Source: Streptomyces naganishii JCM 4654
Lineage (GTDB): Bacteria; Actinomycetota; Actinomycetes; Streptomycetales; Streptomycetaceae
Reading direction: 5' to 3'
NCBI RefSeq assembly: GCF_014650575.1
Contig: NZ_BMVF01000011.1
Location: 62,001-126,000 of the forward strand
DNA: 64,000 bases
Under the pieces are notes generated by a model. That model was not told where the DNA came from, did no database searches, and saw only the letters and a list, made by a program, of their open reading frames with translations. The position numbers were made by a program, and so were the translations under genes. The first letter of the stretch is position 1. Each line of letters starts with the position of its first letter. Positions 27,961 through 36,991 of the stretch are shown in pieces.

Positions 27961-29706
27961 CTACCTCGCGGGCTTCGTGATCAGCAGTTCGGTGTTGTGG
28001 TCCGCGGCGGTGCCGATGCGGGTGGCGGGGGTGGCGTAGGGGTCGTTGCAGGCGAGTTCCCGGTACAGCGCGGCGAGACCGGGATCGGAGGTGTCGGCGA
28101 AGTCGGTCCGGTAGGGGGCGGCGGACTCGATGAGCGTGGTGAACAGCGACAGGGTGCCGTCCTGGTTGTCGGCGATCTCGATGATCCGGGCGTGGTGCGG
28201 GTAGTCGACGTGGGAGGCGGTGTTGATCTCCCAGAATGCACGCTCGGGGACGGTGTGGCCGTGCGGGACGATCCGGTTGGTGTGGGTGTGCCCGTTCACC
28301 CAGGCCACGACGTTCGGGAAGCGCTGCAGGAGGGTGACGAGTTCGTCGCCGCTGTGGCGGGCCTCGAAGGGGCGGTACGGGTCGGGCAGCAGGTTGCCCA
28401 TCGTTTTGCTGGTGTGGTGGCTGAAGACGACGATGAGGCGGCTGTCTGATCCGCCCCGGGCCACGCCGCCGCCGGTGTCGTACCAGCGCCCGCTGTGCGC
28501 CTTGAGGACCCCCTCCAGCCAGTTCAGCTGCGCGGTGCCGAGCGAACCGTCCGCGAATCCCGCCCGGTTGGTGGTGTCGAGGCTGATGCCGAGGACGCCG
28601 TCGGCGAGGTCGAAGGTGTAGTAGAGGTGTCCGCTGCCGACCGAGTCGGCGGTGAACCCGTGGCCGGCGGGGCCGGCCCCGGTGTACGCGGGGTTCAGGT
28701 GCGCCTTGGCGAACTCGGCGGGCGTGAACGGGTGGCGCCGCTCGTCGGGGGTGACCGTGCGGATCGCGTCGCCGGCGGCCAGCAGCTTGCTCAGCAGCAG
28801 CACAGCCTGAGCCGGGTCGTGCAGTACCGCGTCCGCCAACTGCATCGCGGTGGCGTCGTCGCAGCCCTCCAGCTTGCGGGAGCCGGTGTAGAGATCGTTG
28901 AGCAGGCCAAGATCGGGCAGGCTGCCCTCGATGCTGTCGTCGTGGTTGCCGACCGTCGTGTACCACGGGAGGCTCAGGCCCGGGGCGTCGAAGGGGCGGA
29001 TGGCGCCGCTCAGGAAACCGGGGATCTCCGGCAGGCCCTTGGCCTTGTAGGCGTCGTGGAGGGACGACTCGGGGTTCCAGTACTGCGCGCTGCCGGAGTT
29101 CTGCACGCCTTCGTAGCGGGTGGGGTTCCCGCTGTTCGGGGTGATCCGGCCGCCGCTCATGACCGTCAGGTACCAGTCGAGCTCGATCCGCTCGTGGTTG
29201 TCGGTGTTGTCACCGGTGGCCATGACCAGGCTGAACGGCATCCCCGTATAAGGGCCTTGGCGCACCGCGTTGACTCGTTCGACGAGTGACGAGGCACCGC
29301 GCACGGTCAGCGTCTCCTGCGGCCGGTGGGCGCTGTCGTTCAGCCGCGCCAGGTACTCGAACCGGACCGGCGACTCGGTGTCCGTCAGATGCAGGTCGGT
29401 GAACTGCACGAAGGAGGCGAGCCCGGTCCGCCGGTCGTCCCGCCCCGAGGCGGCACGGGCCAGTTCGGCGCGCACCATCAGCGGCCGACCGGGCCCCGCT
29501 GTCAGCCGTTTGTACGCCCCGTCACCGGACGGCGTGGCCACCTGTTCCAGCGTGGTCCCCCCGATCCGCACGGCCCTGGCCGCCGTGGCGGCCAGGGCCC
29601 GGTCCCGGGCCCGTGCGCTGCCCGGTGTCAGCAGCGGCCACAGGGCGGCTCCCGCGCCCGCCGCGGACGCTCCCGACACGAACCGGCGACGGCTCATCTG
29701 ACTCAT
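27961..29706 (-). CDS. Tat-exported metallophosphoesterase (TIGR03767-like)
   Basis: 581-aa calcineurin-like phosphoesterase. Start is ATG 29706, with AGGGGGA just upstream. The N-terminus MSQMSRRRFVSGASAAG carries a twin-arginine export signal ending near residue 35. Metal-binding motifs in order: FTDLHLTDTE (D-x-H, near residue 100), ATGDNTDN (G-D), VGNHDD (GNHD), VFSHHTSK and NGHTHTN (GHxH). Long Actinobacteria-specific inserts match the TIGR03767 group. Substrate unknown; secreted phosphate ester hydrolysis is likely. Downstream of the trypsin-like protease gene on the same strand. Confidence 0.88.
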   Translation of the reverse strand: MSQMSRRRFVSGASAAGAGAALWPLLTPGSARARDRALAATAARAVRIGGTTLEQVATPSGDGAYKRLTAGPGRPLMVRAELARAASGRDDRRTGLASFVQFTDLHLTDTESPVRFEYLARLNDSAHRPQETLTVRGASSLVERVNAVRQGPYTGMPFSLVMATGDNTDNHERIELDWYLTVMSGGRITPNSGNPTRYEGVQNSGSAQYWNPESSLHDAYKAKGLPEIPGFLSGAIRPFDAPGLSLPWYTTVGNHDDSIEGSLPDLGLLNDLYTGSRKLEGCDDATAMQLADAVLHDPAQAVLLLSKLLAAGDAIRTVTPDERRHPFTPAEFAKAHLNPAYTGAGPAGHGFTADSVGSGHLYYTFDLADGVLGISLDTTNRAGFADGSLGTAQLNWLEGVLKAHSGRWYDTGGGVARGGSDSRLIVVFSHHTSKTMGNLLPDPYRPFEARHSGDELVTLLQRFPNVVAWVNGHTHTNRIVPHGHTVPERAFWEINTASHVDYPHHARIIEIADNQDGTLSLFTTLIESAAPYRTDFADTSDPGLAALYRELACNDPYATPATRIGTAADHNTELLITKPAR

Positions 29707-29798
29707 GAATCCCCCTGTCGATGGCGGAGTCGGGCGTCCTGCCCGACACTTGACTTCTTTCTGCGCCACGTCCGCGGTCACGGATGCGGCCGATGCTG

Positions 29799-29848
29799 CG
29801 TGCGGTCACCCGGTGGCCAGTGCGGCCGTGCGGTCACCCGGTGGCCAG
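29799..29848. repeat. 22-bp direct repeat over a stop codon
   Basis: An identical 22-bp sequence occurs at 29799-29820 and 29827-29848 (period 28; core TGCGGTCACCCGGTGGCCAG). The second copy contains the last codons and stop of the trypsin-like protease, so the first is a duplicated copy of that 3' end. Confidence 0.85.
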
Positions 29849-31216
29849 GGTCCAGTGCAGGTCGTGGAGGGTCTGGCCGATGGGGACGTAGTAGACGCCG
29901 GCCACGCACCAGGGCGTCCTGCGGTGGCCGTCGAGGACGGTGTCGGGGTTGTACGCGGGCGGGCAGGTGATGGTCCGGTCGAGGGCGGTGATGATTCCGC
30001 GCGCCTGATCGGCTGTGCGGTTGCGGACGACGGTGAAGACCGGGCCGCCGCTGTCGCCGTTGACGGCGGCGACACCGCCCGGGGTGGCGGAGGTGGCGTA
30101 GGCGAGGTCGACGTCGGGGCGGTAGACGTGGTTCGGCCCGGTCACGCCGATGTCGGTCTGGGCTATGCGCACCCCGCAGTGCACCCCGCCGTTCGCGCCG
30201 TCGGTGCACACGTAGTCGCCGACGTTGTTGTGCCCCCAGCCGACGAGGGGCTTGGCGTAGCCGTCGGTGCGGGTGGCGGGGCCGTCGTAGAGGCGGCCGC
30301 TCACTCGCGGCGAGGCCAGGTCGATGCCGATCACGTCGTCCTTGGCCGAGCGCTGGGTGGCATCGGTGGTACCGACGAGGTCGCCTCCCCACCAGGTGGT
30401 CCACCGGCCGCCCGCGGCCGAGCCGCAGTGGTAGGCGGCCGCCAGCATGTACCGGCCCTTGGAGTCGCGCACGCCGAAGGAGCCGGAGCAGATACCGCCG
30501 CCGGGATTGCGCAGCGCCGAGGCTCCGGTCCAGGGGGAGCCGTCGTGCTGACGGGAGGCGAGATCCACACTGGGCAGCCGGGGTATCGCGGCGACGCGCA
30601 CTCCCGCGAACCGGCCGGCGGCCGCGGCGACCCGCTGCCGTGCCTTGCCGTCACCGCCGGCCTGGAGTCCGCTCGCGGCACCGTCCGTGCTGTCGTAGCC
30701 GACCTCGAGGCCGCTGCCGTCCACCGCCGGAGCGATGCTGGTGACGCGGACGCCGGCGGCCGTGCCCTCGACGCGCAGCTTCATGGCGGCCAGGTGCCTC
30801 AGCAACTTCAGGCGTGCGGTGTGGAGTTCGGCCTTGGAGTAGCGGGCGGGAACGACCTCGGCGGTGACCCCGTGGGGGAGATGGGCCAGGACGTTCTCGA
30901 CCCGCTGGGGCGGGGTGCCTTTCCAGTACAGCCGCAGGTGGTTGTGGCCGGGGTCGACCTGGATCTCGGCGAAGCCGGGTATGCGCGCCCGGCCGGACTC
31001 GGAGAGCCCTTCGGTGATGCGGCCGGCGACGGCGTCGAGGACCTCCTGGCGTTCGGCGGTCCCCCGCTCCGCCGGCGGGGCAGCCGGCCGGGCCGCCCGC
31101 GCGGCCGGCCCGGAGGAGGTGTCCGCGAGGGACGGGACGGCGAACGGCACGGCGGCGGCCAGGGCCGCGGCCGGCAGGGCGAAGGCCAACCATCTGCGAC
31201 GTGCGGTGTGTCTCAT
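29834..31216 (-). CDS. Secreted trypsin-like serine protease
   Basis: 460-aa exported protein. ATG 31216 with AAGGGCAG upstream; signal peptide MRHTARRRWLAFALPAAALAA ending near PSLADT. Residues ~45-200 form a pro-region that includes HNHLRLYWKGTPP, a pattern known from Streptomyces S1 protease propeptides. Protease core: His in LAAAYHCGS, Asp in DDVIGIDLA, Ser in VNGDSGGPVF. Alanine replaces threonine in the usual TAxHC motif (AAYHC), an unusual but tolerable change. It sits 65 nt downstream of the M1 peptidase gene on the same strand and may be part of that transcript. The open frame upstream of the ATG is an overlapping shadow. Confidence 0.85.
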   Translation of the reverse strand: MRHTARRRWLAFALPAAALAAAVPFAVPSLADTSSGPAARAARPAAPPAERGTAERQEVLDAVAGRITEGLSESGRARIPGFAEIQVDPGHNHLRLYWKGTPPQRVENVLAHLPHGVTAEVVPARYSKAELHTARLKLLRHLAAMKLRVEGTAAGVRVTSIAPAVDGSGLEVGYDSTDGAASGLQAGGDGKARQRVAAAAGRFAGVRVAAIPRLPSVDLASRQHDGSPWTGASALRNPGGGICSGSFGVRDSKGRYMLAAAYHCGSAAGGRWTTWWGGDLVGTTDATQRSAKDDVIGIDLASPRVSGRLYDGPATRTDGYAKPLVGWGHNNVGDYVCTDGANGGVHCGVRIAQTDIGVTGPNHVYRPDVDLAYATSATPGGVAAVNGDSGGPVFTVVRNRTADQARGIITALDRTITCPPAYNPDTVLDGHRRTPWCVAGVYYVPIGQTLHDLHWTLATG

Positions 31217-31281
31217 GTGCCGCTGCCCTTCTGCTGGAACGAGTGTGACGTGGACATGCTTACGGGATCGGGCCGCCCGGG

Positions 31282-32700
31282 TCACGTACTTCGCGGAACC
31301 GGCGGGGGCAGCGGCGGCAGGCGGGTGTCGTAGAGCCAGGCGTGCAGCAGCGGGGCCACCGCACCCGGCATGGTGCGGTCGGCGTGGGCGACGAAGGCGG
31401 CGGTGTCGGCGCTCCTGCCGCGGTGGGTGTCGTGCCAGCCGCGCAGCATCGCGAAGAAGCGGTCGTCGCCCGTCGTCAGGCGCAGTGCGTGCAGCGTGCA
31501 CGCCCCCCGGTCGTACACCCGGTCGTCGAAGATGCGGTCCGGTCCGGGGTCGGCGATCCGCAGGCCCCCGCCCCGCCGGGCGAGGGTGTTCCAGGCCGCC
31601 CGGGCGATGGTGTCCGCGGAGTCCTCGCCGAGGTGCTCGGACCACAGCCATTCCCCGTAGGTGGCGAAGCCCTCGTTGAGCCAGATGTCCCGCCAGTCTC
31701 GCAGGCCGACGCTGTTGCCGTACCACTGGTGGACGAGCTCGTGGGCGACCAGCGTCTCCCAGGTGCGCTCGCCGTCGATGTGGTTGCGGCCGAAGACCGA
31801 CGCCGTCTGGTTCTCCACCGGCTGGTCCAGATCGGCGTCCACGACGATGGCGCCGTAGGTCTCGAAGGGGTAGGGCCCGAACCACCGGGTGAACGCCTCG
31901 AACATCTCGGGCTGGCGCCCCAGATCGTGCCGGGCCAGGTCGGACAGGCGGACGGGGCAGGCGTTGCGGCCGGTGACCGTGCGGCCCGTCGCGCTGTCCC
32001 TGGCCTGCCAGGTCTCGTGCGCGAAGCGGCCGGTGTAGAGCGCTGCGAGGTAGGGCGCCATGGGGCCCCGATGGTGGTACGTCCAGCACTCGGTGGCCCC
32101 CGACTCGCGCCGCTCCAGCAAGGCGCCGTTGGCCAGCACCTGGTGGCCGCGGGGCACGGTCACCCGGAAGGTGAACTCGGCCTTGTCGTCCGGGCGGTCG
32201 TTGCACGGGAACCACGACGGGGCGCCCAGCGGCTGGGCGGCCACCATGGTCCCGTCGTGTCCGTCGCCCGTACGGTCCCAGCCGATCTGCCCGAACGGCG
32301 TGCGGACCGGGCCGGGCCGGCCGCCGTAGCCGATCTCCAGGGTGAAGGGGGCGCCCGCCGGGATATGGCGCGGCACGGGCAGCAGCAGCTTGTGCCCCTT
32401 GCGGCCCGGCCGCACGGCGGTCCCGTCGACGAGCGCCTCGTCGACGGAGAGCCGGGCGAGGTCCAGGCGGACCTGACGCAGCGTGCGCTCGGCGACCGCC
32501 CGGATGTGCGCCCGGCCCCGGAGCCTGCCGGCGGCCGGGTCGTAGTCCAGGTGGAGGTCGTAGGCGAGCGTGCGGTACTCGTAGCTGCCGTGACCGGCGA
32601 AGTAGCGCCGGGCCGGCCTCGGCAGGCCGTCGGCGGCCACCGCCGCGAGCGGGGCGAGCGCCGCGCCCCGGACCAGGGCGCGCCGGCTGCACCAGGTCAC
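31282..32700 (-). CDS. M1-family zinc metallopeptidase coupled to pls
   Basis: 472-aa gluzincin aminopeptidase. The zinc site is complete: His320-Glu321-x-x-His324 (HELVHQ) and Glu343 (NEGFATYGE) with the canonical 18-residue spacing. The exopeptidase loop is PVENQT. The N-terminus (SRRALVRGAALAPLAAVAA) is a signal peptide or membrane anchor, so the enzyme acts at or outside the membrane. GTG start 32700; its first bases overlap the pls stop (GTGA), indicating translational coupling. The epsilon-polylysine-degrading activity described in Streptomyces albulus is a membrane-bound zinc aminopeptidase, so a role in trimming or self-protection against the Pls polymer is a reasoned inference. A general aminopeptidase role remains possible. 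Confidence 0.9.
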   Translation of the reverse strand: MTWCSRRALVRGAALAPLAAVAADGLPRPARRYFAGHGSYEYRTLAYDLHLDYDPAAGRLRGRAHIRAVAERTLRQVRLDLARLSVDEALVDGTAVRPGRKGHKLLLPVPRHIPAGAPFTLEIGYGGRPGPVRTPFGQIGWDRTGDGHDGTMVAAQPLGAPSWFPCNDRPDDKAEFTFRVTVPRGHQVLANGALLERRESGATECWTYHHRGPMAPYLAALYTGRFAHETWQARDSATGRTVTGRNACPVRLSDLARHDLGRQPEMFEAFTRWFGPYPFETYGAIVVDADLDQPVENQTASVFGRNHIDGERTWETLVAHELVHQWYGNSVGLRDWRDIWLNEGFATYGEWLWSEHLGEDSADTIARAAWNTLARRGGGLRIADPGPDRIFDDRVYDRGACTLHALRLTTGDDRFFAMLRGWHDTHRGRSADTAAFVAHADRTMPGAVAPLLHAWLYDTRLPPLPPPVPRST

Positions 32701-35700
32701 GCCGTCTCCCTCTCGGCCGGCCGTACGGCGGGGACGGCCGCGGGCACGCCGGCGATGGGGTTGCCGGCCCAGCGGGTGCCGTCGGGCACCGTCTCCCCGC
32801 GCATCACCAGGGACGCCGCCGCGATGGACGCGCCCGCGCCGATCGCCGTGCCGGGCAGCGCGATGCTGTGCGGGCCCAGGGAGGCGCCGGCGGCCAGGCG
32901 CACGGTGTCCATCCGCATGATCCGGTCGTGGAAGAGGTGGGTCTGGAGCACGCAGCCGCGGTTGACGGTGGCGCCGTCGCCGATGCTGACCAGATCGGTC
33001 TCCGGTAGCCAGTAGGTGTCGCACCACACGCCGCGTCCGATGCGCGCGCCCAGGGTGCGCAGCCACCAGTTCACCACCGGTGTGCCCAGGTGCGCGGCGA
33101 TGCCCCACGGCACGGCCAGCACCTCGACGAACGTGTCGAACAACTCGTTGCGCCACACGAACGACGACCACAGGGGCCGCTCCACCGGCCGGAACCGGCC
33201 CACGAGCAGCCACTTCGCGGCGGTCGTGACCAGGCAGGCCGCGAGCGAGGCGGCCAGGAGCAGCGGAACGCCCGCCAGCGCCGCCAGGGTCAGGCCGCCC
33301 ACGTCCAGGGCTTCCTGCTGGGCCAGCAGCAGGCCCTCGGCCAGCAGCGTGCCGAGGATCACCGGCAGCACCCGGCACGCCTCGACGGCCGCGCGCGCCG
33401 CCACCAGCCGCCTCGGCGGGGCGAACGTCCGCGCCGAGTCGCCTGTCTGGGCCACGCGGGGCAACGGCATCGCGGGCCGGCCGATCCACGACGAGCGTGG
33501 TTCGCTGCGCACCGGCGCGTCCGACAGCACGCCCACCAGGGCATGGTCGGCGACCTCACGGCCGGGGCCGACGATGCCGGAGTTGCCGACGAAGGCCCGC
33601 CTGCCGATCCGCACGGCCCCCAACCGCATCCAGCCGCCGCGCAGTTCGTACGGTGCCACGAGCGTGTCGTCGGCGAGGAACGCCCCGTCCTCGACCCGCA
33701 GCAGCGACGGCAGCGGCAGTACGGTCGAGATCTCGGCGCCGCGGCCGACCCGGGCGCCGAGGAGGCGCAGCCAGGCCGGGGTGGCCAGGCTCGCGTACAG
33801 CGGGAACAGGGAGCCGCGCGCTCCGTCGAGCAGCCGTGTCACCAGCCAGGCCCGCCAGGCCACGCCCCCGTCGGCGCGGTGCAGACCGGGCGTGATCGAG
33901 CGGCTCAGCAGGCGCACGGTGAGCGCGGTGAGGAGCATCCCGCACCCGGCGGTCAGCACGGCGAACAGCGGGGCGGCGGCCAGCAGCCGCCAGGCCGCCC
34001 CGGACAGCGTGCCGCTCCTCTTCAGCAGCAGCCAGGTGAGGGCCAGCGCCGGGGCGGTGGCCAGCAGCGACACCAGCGGCAGCCCGGCGAGCGACAGCCC
34101 GTAGGCGAGGTGCCAGCGGCGCCGGCGGTCCGCCGGCGGGGTGGGCCAGCCCGGCTCCGCGAGGTGTTCGCCGGATGCGGCCGGGCGGGCAGGTGAGCCG
34201 TTCCACACCTGGCCGTCCGGGACACGGCCGTCCAGGCAGCCGCCGGGGGCGAGTTCCGCACCGCGCCCGAGCACCGCGCCCGGCAGCAGGGTGCTGCGGT
34301 GGCCCACCCTGGCGTCGGCGCCGACGACGATCCGGCCGATGTGCAGCGTGTCGCCGTCGAGCCACCAGCCCGCGATGTCGGCCTCCGGTTCGACGCTGCA
34401 CCGGTCGCCCAGTTCGGCCAGGCCGGTCACCGGGGGCATGGCGTGCAGCAGTACGTCCCGCCCGGTGCGGCAGCCGAGGATGCGGGCGTACAGCGCGGCC
34501 CACGGGGTGCCCAGCAGGGACGGCACTCCGAACGCGGCGACCGCGCGCTCCGCGCTCCACAGGCGCAGGTGGACGGCGCCGCCGCGCGGATGGGCGCCCG
34601 GCGTGATCGAGCCGGCCAGCGCGCGGGCGAGGGCCGCCCCGAGCAGGCACCGCACGGGCGCGCTGAACAGCAGCACCCACCCGGCCAGGACCAGCCACCA
34701 CGAGGTGTGCGGCGCCCACCGCTGCGGCGCGATCCAGCCGAGGACGTCGTCCGCCGCGGCCAGGCCGACCAGGCCGCGCAATCCGGTGACGCCGTAACCG
34801 GCCAGGGAGACGAGGAACTGCGCCACGGAGGTCCGCCGGGGCACCGGCCGGGCGGGGCGCACCTCCTCGGCGGCGCCCGCCAGGGAGTCGAGATGGCCGG
34901 CCATGCTCCGCAGCACCGGGTGGCGGTACAGGTCGGCGACCGACAGGCCCGGGTAGTCCTCGCGCAGCACCGAGGCCATCCGGGCGGCGGTCAGGCTGGT
35001 GCCGCCCAGCTGGACGAAGTCGCTGTCCGGACCGGGCCGCACACCCAGCAACTCCTCCCAGACGTTCGCCAGTCGGGCGGCGGTCCCGTGCAGCCGGCGG
35101 GCCGCCTCGCCGCCGTGCCCGGCGCCGGCCGTCGGCACCGGCCAGGGCAGCGCCCTGCGGTCCACCTTCCCGGAAGCCCGCGTGGGCAGGTCCGCGACCT
35201 CGGCCAGCACCGGCACCAGCGGGGCGGGCAGCCGTTCGAGCAGCAGCGCCCGCGCCTTGTCCGCGTCGAAGACGCGGCGGCCGTCGGCGGTCTCCTGCGC
35301 GACTATGTAGCCGATCAGCACCTGGGCGCCGGCCGTCGTGGCCTGCACGGCCGCCGCCGCGCCCCGCACCCCCGGCAGGGCGAGCAGAGCGGCGTCGATC
35401 TCACCGAGTTCCACGCGGCGTCCGCCGAGCTTGACCTGGTCGTCGGCTCGGCCGAGGAACACCAGTCCCTCGGCGTCCGCGCGCACGAGGTCGCCCGAGC
35501 GGTAGGCGCGCGGCGAGCCCAGCGCCGGGCACGGCCGGAAGCGCTCCGCGTCCTTGACGGGGTCGAGGTAGCGTGCGGTTCCGGCGCCCGCGATGACCAG
35601 TTCGCCCTGTTCGCCGAAGGCGACGGGGTTCCCGGCCTCGTCCACCACCGCCAACTCCCAGCCGGCCAGGGGCAGTCCGATGCGCACCGGCTGCCCGGGC

Positions 35701-36656
35701 TCCATCCGGGCGGCGCAGGCGACCACGGTGGTCTCCGTGGGGCCGTAGGTGTTCCACATCTCCCGCCCGGGGCGGGCGAACCGTTCGACGAGCCCGGGCG
35801 GGGAGGCCTCGCCGCCCAGGATCAGCAGCCGGACCCGGCGCAGCGCCTCCTCGGGCCACATCGCCAGCAGCGTCGGCACGGTGGATACGGCGGTGATCCG
35901 GCGGTCGTCCAGCCAGGGGCCGAGTTCCAGCCCGGCACGGACGAGGGAGCGTTCGGCCGGCACCAGGCAGGCGCCGGAGCGCCAGGCCAGCCACATCTCC
36001 TCGCAGGAGGCGTCGAAGGCGACCGAGAGGCCCGCGAGGACCCGGTCGCCGGGACCGAGGGGCCGGCCGCGCAGGAAGAGCCCGGCCTCCGCGTCGACGA
36101 ACGCGGCGGCGGAACGGTGGGTGACGGCCACGCCCTTGGGGGCGCCGGTCGAACCGGAGGTGAAGATGATCCAGGCGTCGTCGCCGGGGCCGGGCGCGGT
36201 GCCCGCCGCGGTCCCGGACGCGGGTGCCAGCTCGGCGGGTTGCGGGTGCGGTCCGAGGACGCGGCAGACACCGGCCTCGCGGAAGACGGTCGCGGCGCGG
36301 TCCTCGGGGTCGTCGGCGTCGACCGGGACGTAGGCCGCGCCGCAGTGCAGGACCGCGAGGATCGACAGGTACAACTCCGCGGTGCCCGACGGCACTCGTA
36401 CGCCCACCCGGTCCCCGGGGCCGATGCCCTGCTCGGTGAGCCGCCCCGCGCGGGCGCGGGCCTCGGCGCACAACTCCCGGTAGGACAGCACCTCGGCGCC
36501 CGTGTCCAGGGCGGGTGCGTCCGGGTGCAGCGCGGCGGTGGCCTCCAGGACGTCGACGAGGGTACGGGGCGGCGCGGCGGCCGCGGAGCGGAAGACGGCC
36601 CGGTTTCCCGGGAGTTCGGGCGAGGGGGGCGGGATGTCGAGCGCGGTCGAGGTCAA
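32697..36656 (-). CDS. pls: Pls/PosA-family NRPS (poly-amino acid synthetase)
   Basis: 1319-aa membrane NRPS of the epsilon-poly-L-lysine synthetase type. Adenylation domain (30-510) with FTSGSTGAPKG, NTYGPTETT, YRSGDL and ASGKVDR. The pocket reads Asp215, Ala216, Glu219, Ser258, Ile279, Gly281, Thr303, Val311, Val312, Lys497; the acidic Glu219 (position 239 in GrsA numbering) suits a basic side chain. Thiolation domain with Ser554 in LGGTSL. Then about six membrane helices alternating with three soluble modules rich in hexapeptide (left-handed beta-helix) repeats, as in Pls; no condensation HHxxxDG and no thioesterase. In Pls these modules link lysines through the side-chain amine, giving a secreted polycation. 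TTG start with AGAGG 8 nt upstream; stop overlaps the M1 gene. Product may be polylysine or a shorter diamino-acid polymer. Confidence 0.92.
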   Translation of the reverse strand: MTSTALDIPPPSPELPGNRAVFRSAAAAPPRTLVDVLEATAALHPDAPALDTGAEVLSYRELCAEARARAGRLTEQGIGPGDRVGVRVPSGTAELYLSILAVLHCGAAYVPVDADDPEDRAATVFREAGVCRVLGPHPQPAELAPASGTAAGTAPGPGDDAWIIFTSGSTGAPKGVAVTHRSAAAFVDAEAGLFLRGRPLGPGDRVLAGLSVAFDASCEEMWLAWRSGACLVPAERSLVRAGLELGPWLDDRRITAVSTVPTLLAMWPEEALRRVRLLILGGEASPPGLVERFARPGREMWNTYGPTETTVVACAARMEPGQPVRIGLPLAGWELAVVDEAGNPVAFGEQGELVIAGAGTARYLDPVKDAERFRPCPALGSPRAYRSGDLVRADAEGLVFLGRADDQVKLGGRRVELGEIDAALLALPGVRGAAAAVQATTAGAQVLIGYIVAQETADGRRVFDADKARALLLERLPAPLVPVLAEVADLPTRASGKVDRRALPWPVPTAGAGHGGEAARRLHGTAARLANVWEELLGVRPGPDSDFVQLGGTSLTAARMASVLREDYPGLSVADLYRHPVLRSMAGHLDSLAGAAEEVRPARPVPRRTSVAQFLVSLAGYGVTGLRGLVGLAAADDVLGWIAPQRWAPHTSWWLVLAGWVLLFSAPVRCLLGAALARALAGSITPGAHPRGGAVHLRLWSAERAVAAFGVPSLLGTPWAALYARILGCRTGRDVLLHAMPPVTGLAELGDRCSVEPEADIAGWWLDGDTLHIGRIVVGADARVGHRSTLLPGAVLGRGAELAPGGCLDGRVPDGQVWNGSPARPAASGEHLAEPGWPTPPADRRRRWHLAYGLSLAGLPLVSLLATAPALALTWLLLKRSGTLSGAAWRLLAAAPLFAVLTAGCGMLLTALTVRLLSRSITPGLHRADGGVAWRAWLVTRLLDGARGSLFPLYASLATPAWLRLLGARVGRGAEISTVLPLPSLLRVEDGAFLADDTLVAPYELRGGWMRLGAVRIGRRAFVGNSGIVGPGREVADHALVGVLSDAPVRSEPRSSWIGRPAMPLPRVAQTGDSARTFAPPRRLVAARAAVEACRVLPVILGTLLAEGLLLAQQEALDVGGLTLAALAGVPLLLAASLAACLVTTAAKWLLVGRFRPVERPLWSSFVWRNELFDTFVEVLAVPWGIAAHLGTPVVNWWLRTLGARIGRGVWCDTYWLPETDLVSIGDGATVNRGCVLQTHLFHDRIMRMDTVRLAAGASLGPHSIALPGTAIGAGASIAAASLVMRGETVPDGTRWAGNPIAGVPAAVPAVRPAERETA

Positions 36657-36758
36657 GGTGGTGTGCCTCTGGTTCTGATGTCCGGAGGGCCGGTGGGCCC
36701 TTTACGGACTGTCAGACCCCTTCGCTGGAAGGCACGTTCACCAACTCGGTGCAATTGA

Positions 36759-36791
36759 TTCACAACCATCCCATGGTGGGGAATTTGTGAA
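36759..36791. promoter_or_regulatory. Inverted repeat TTCACAA-N19-TTGTGAA before pls
   Basis: Perfect 7-bp arms 20 nt apart in a markedly AT-richer patch of the 335-nt region 36657-36991 upstream of pls, about 100 nt before the TTG start. A second dyad, ACTTGC-N8-GCAAGT, lies near 36853-36872. Both could be operator sites; no convincing -35/-10 pair was identified. Confidence 0.4.
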
Positions 36792-36948
36792 CCAAATACC
36801 AGAATGTCATCCCCCGGACCGGGCCCGAGAGTCCTGTCGAGGGAGAGTCTAACTTGCAGCGTTGCGCAAGTGTGAATCTTGGGTGATACCCGCCAGATGC
36901 TGGCCGCTGCGGACCGCGCGGCCGGGGGGCCAGGAGGCCGGATGCCGG

Positions 36949-36986
36949 GGGCCGGGGTGGAAGGCGAGCGCCCTCCACCCCGGCCC
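36949..36986 (-). terminator. 17-bp hairpin terminator after lipoprotein gene
   Basis: GGGCCGGGGTGGAAGGC pairs with GCCCTCCACCCCGGCCC (one mismatch, 4-nt loop). It starts immediately after the lipoprotein stop at 36992 (minus strand) and insulates the pls promoter region. Confidence 0.75.
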
Positions 36987-36991
36987 GTCGC

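Noticed and set aside
29834-32692. 952-aa open frame on the minus strand extending upstream of the trypsin-like protease
   Set aside because: Only the part from ATG 31216 has a signal peptide and S1 homology; the rest is an out-of-frame shadow of the M1 peptidase gene, common at this GC content.
34299-36758. 819-aa plus-strand frame opposite pls
   Set aside because: No domain or start signal; Pls adenylation motifs on the minus strand are unambiguous.
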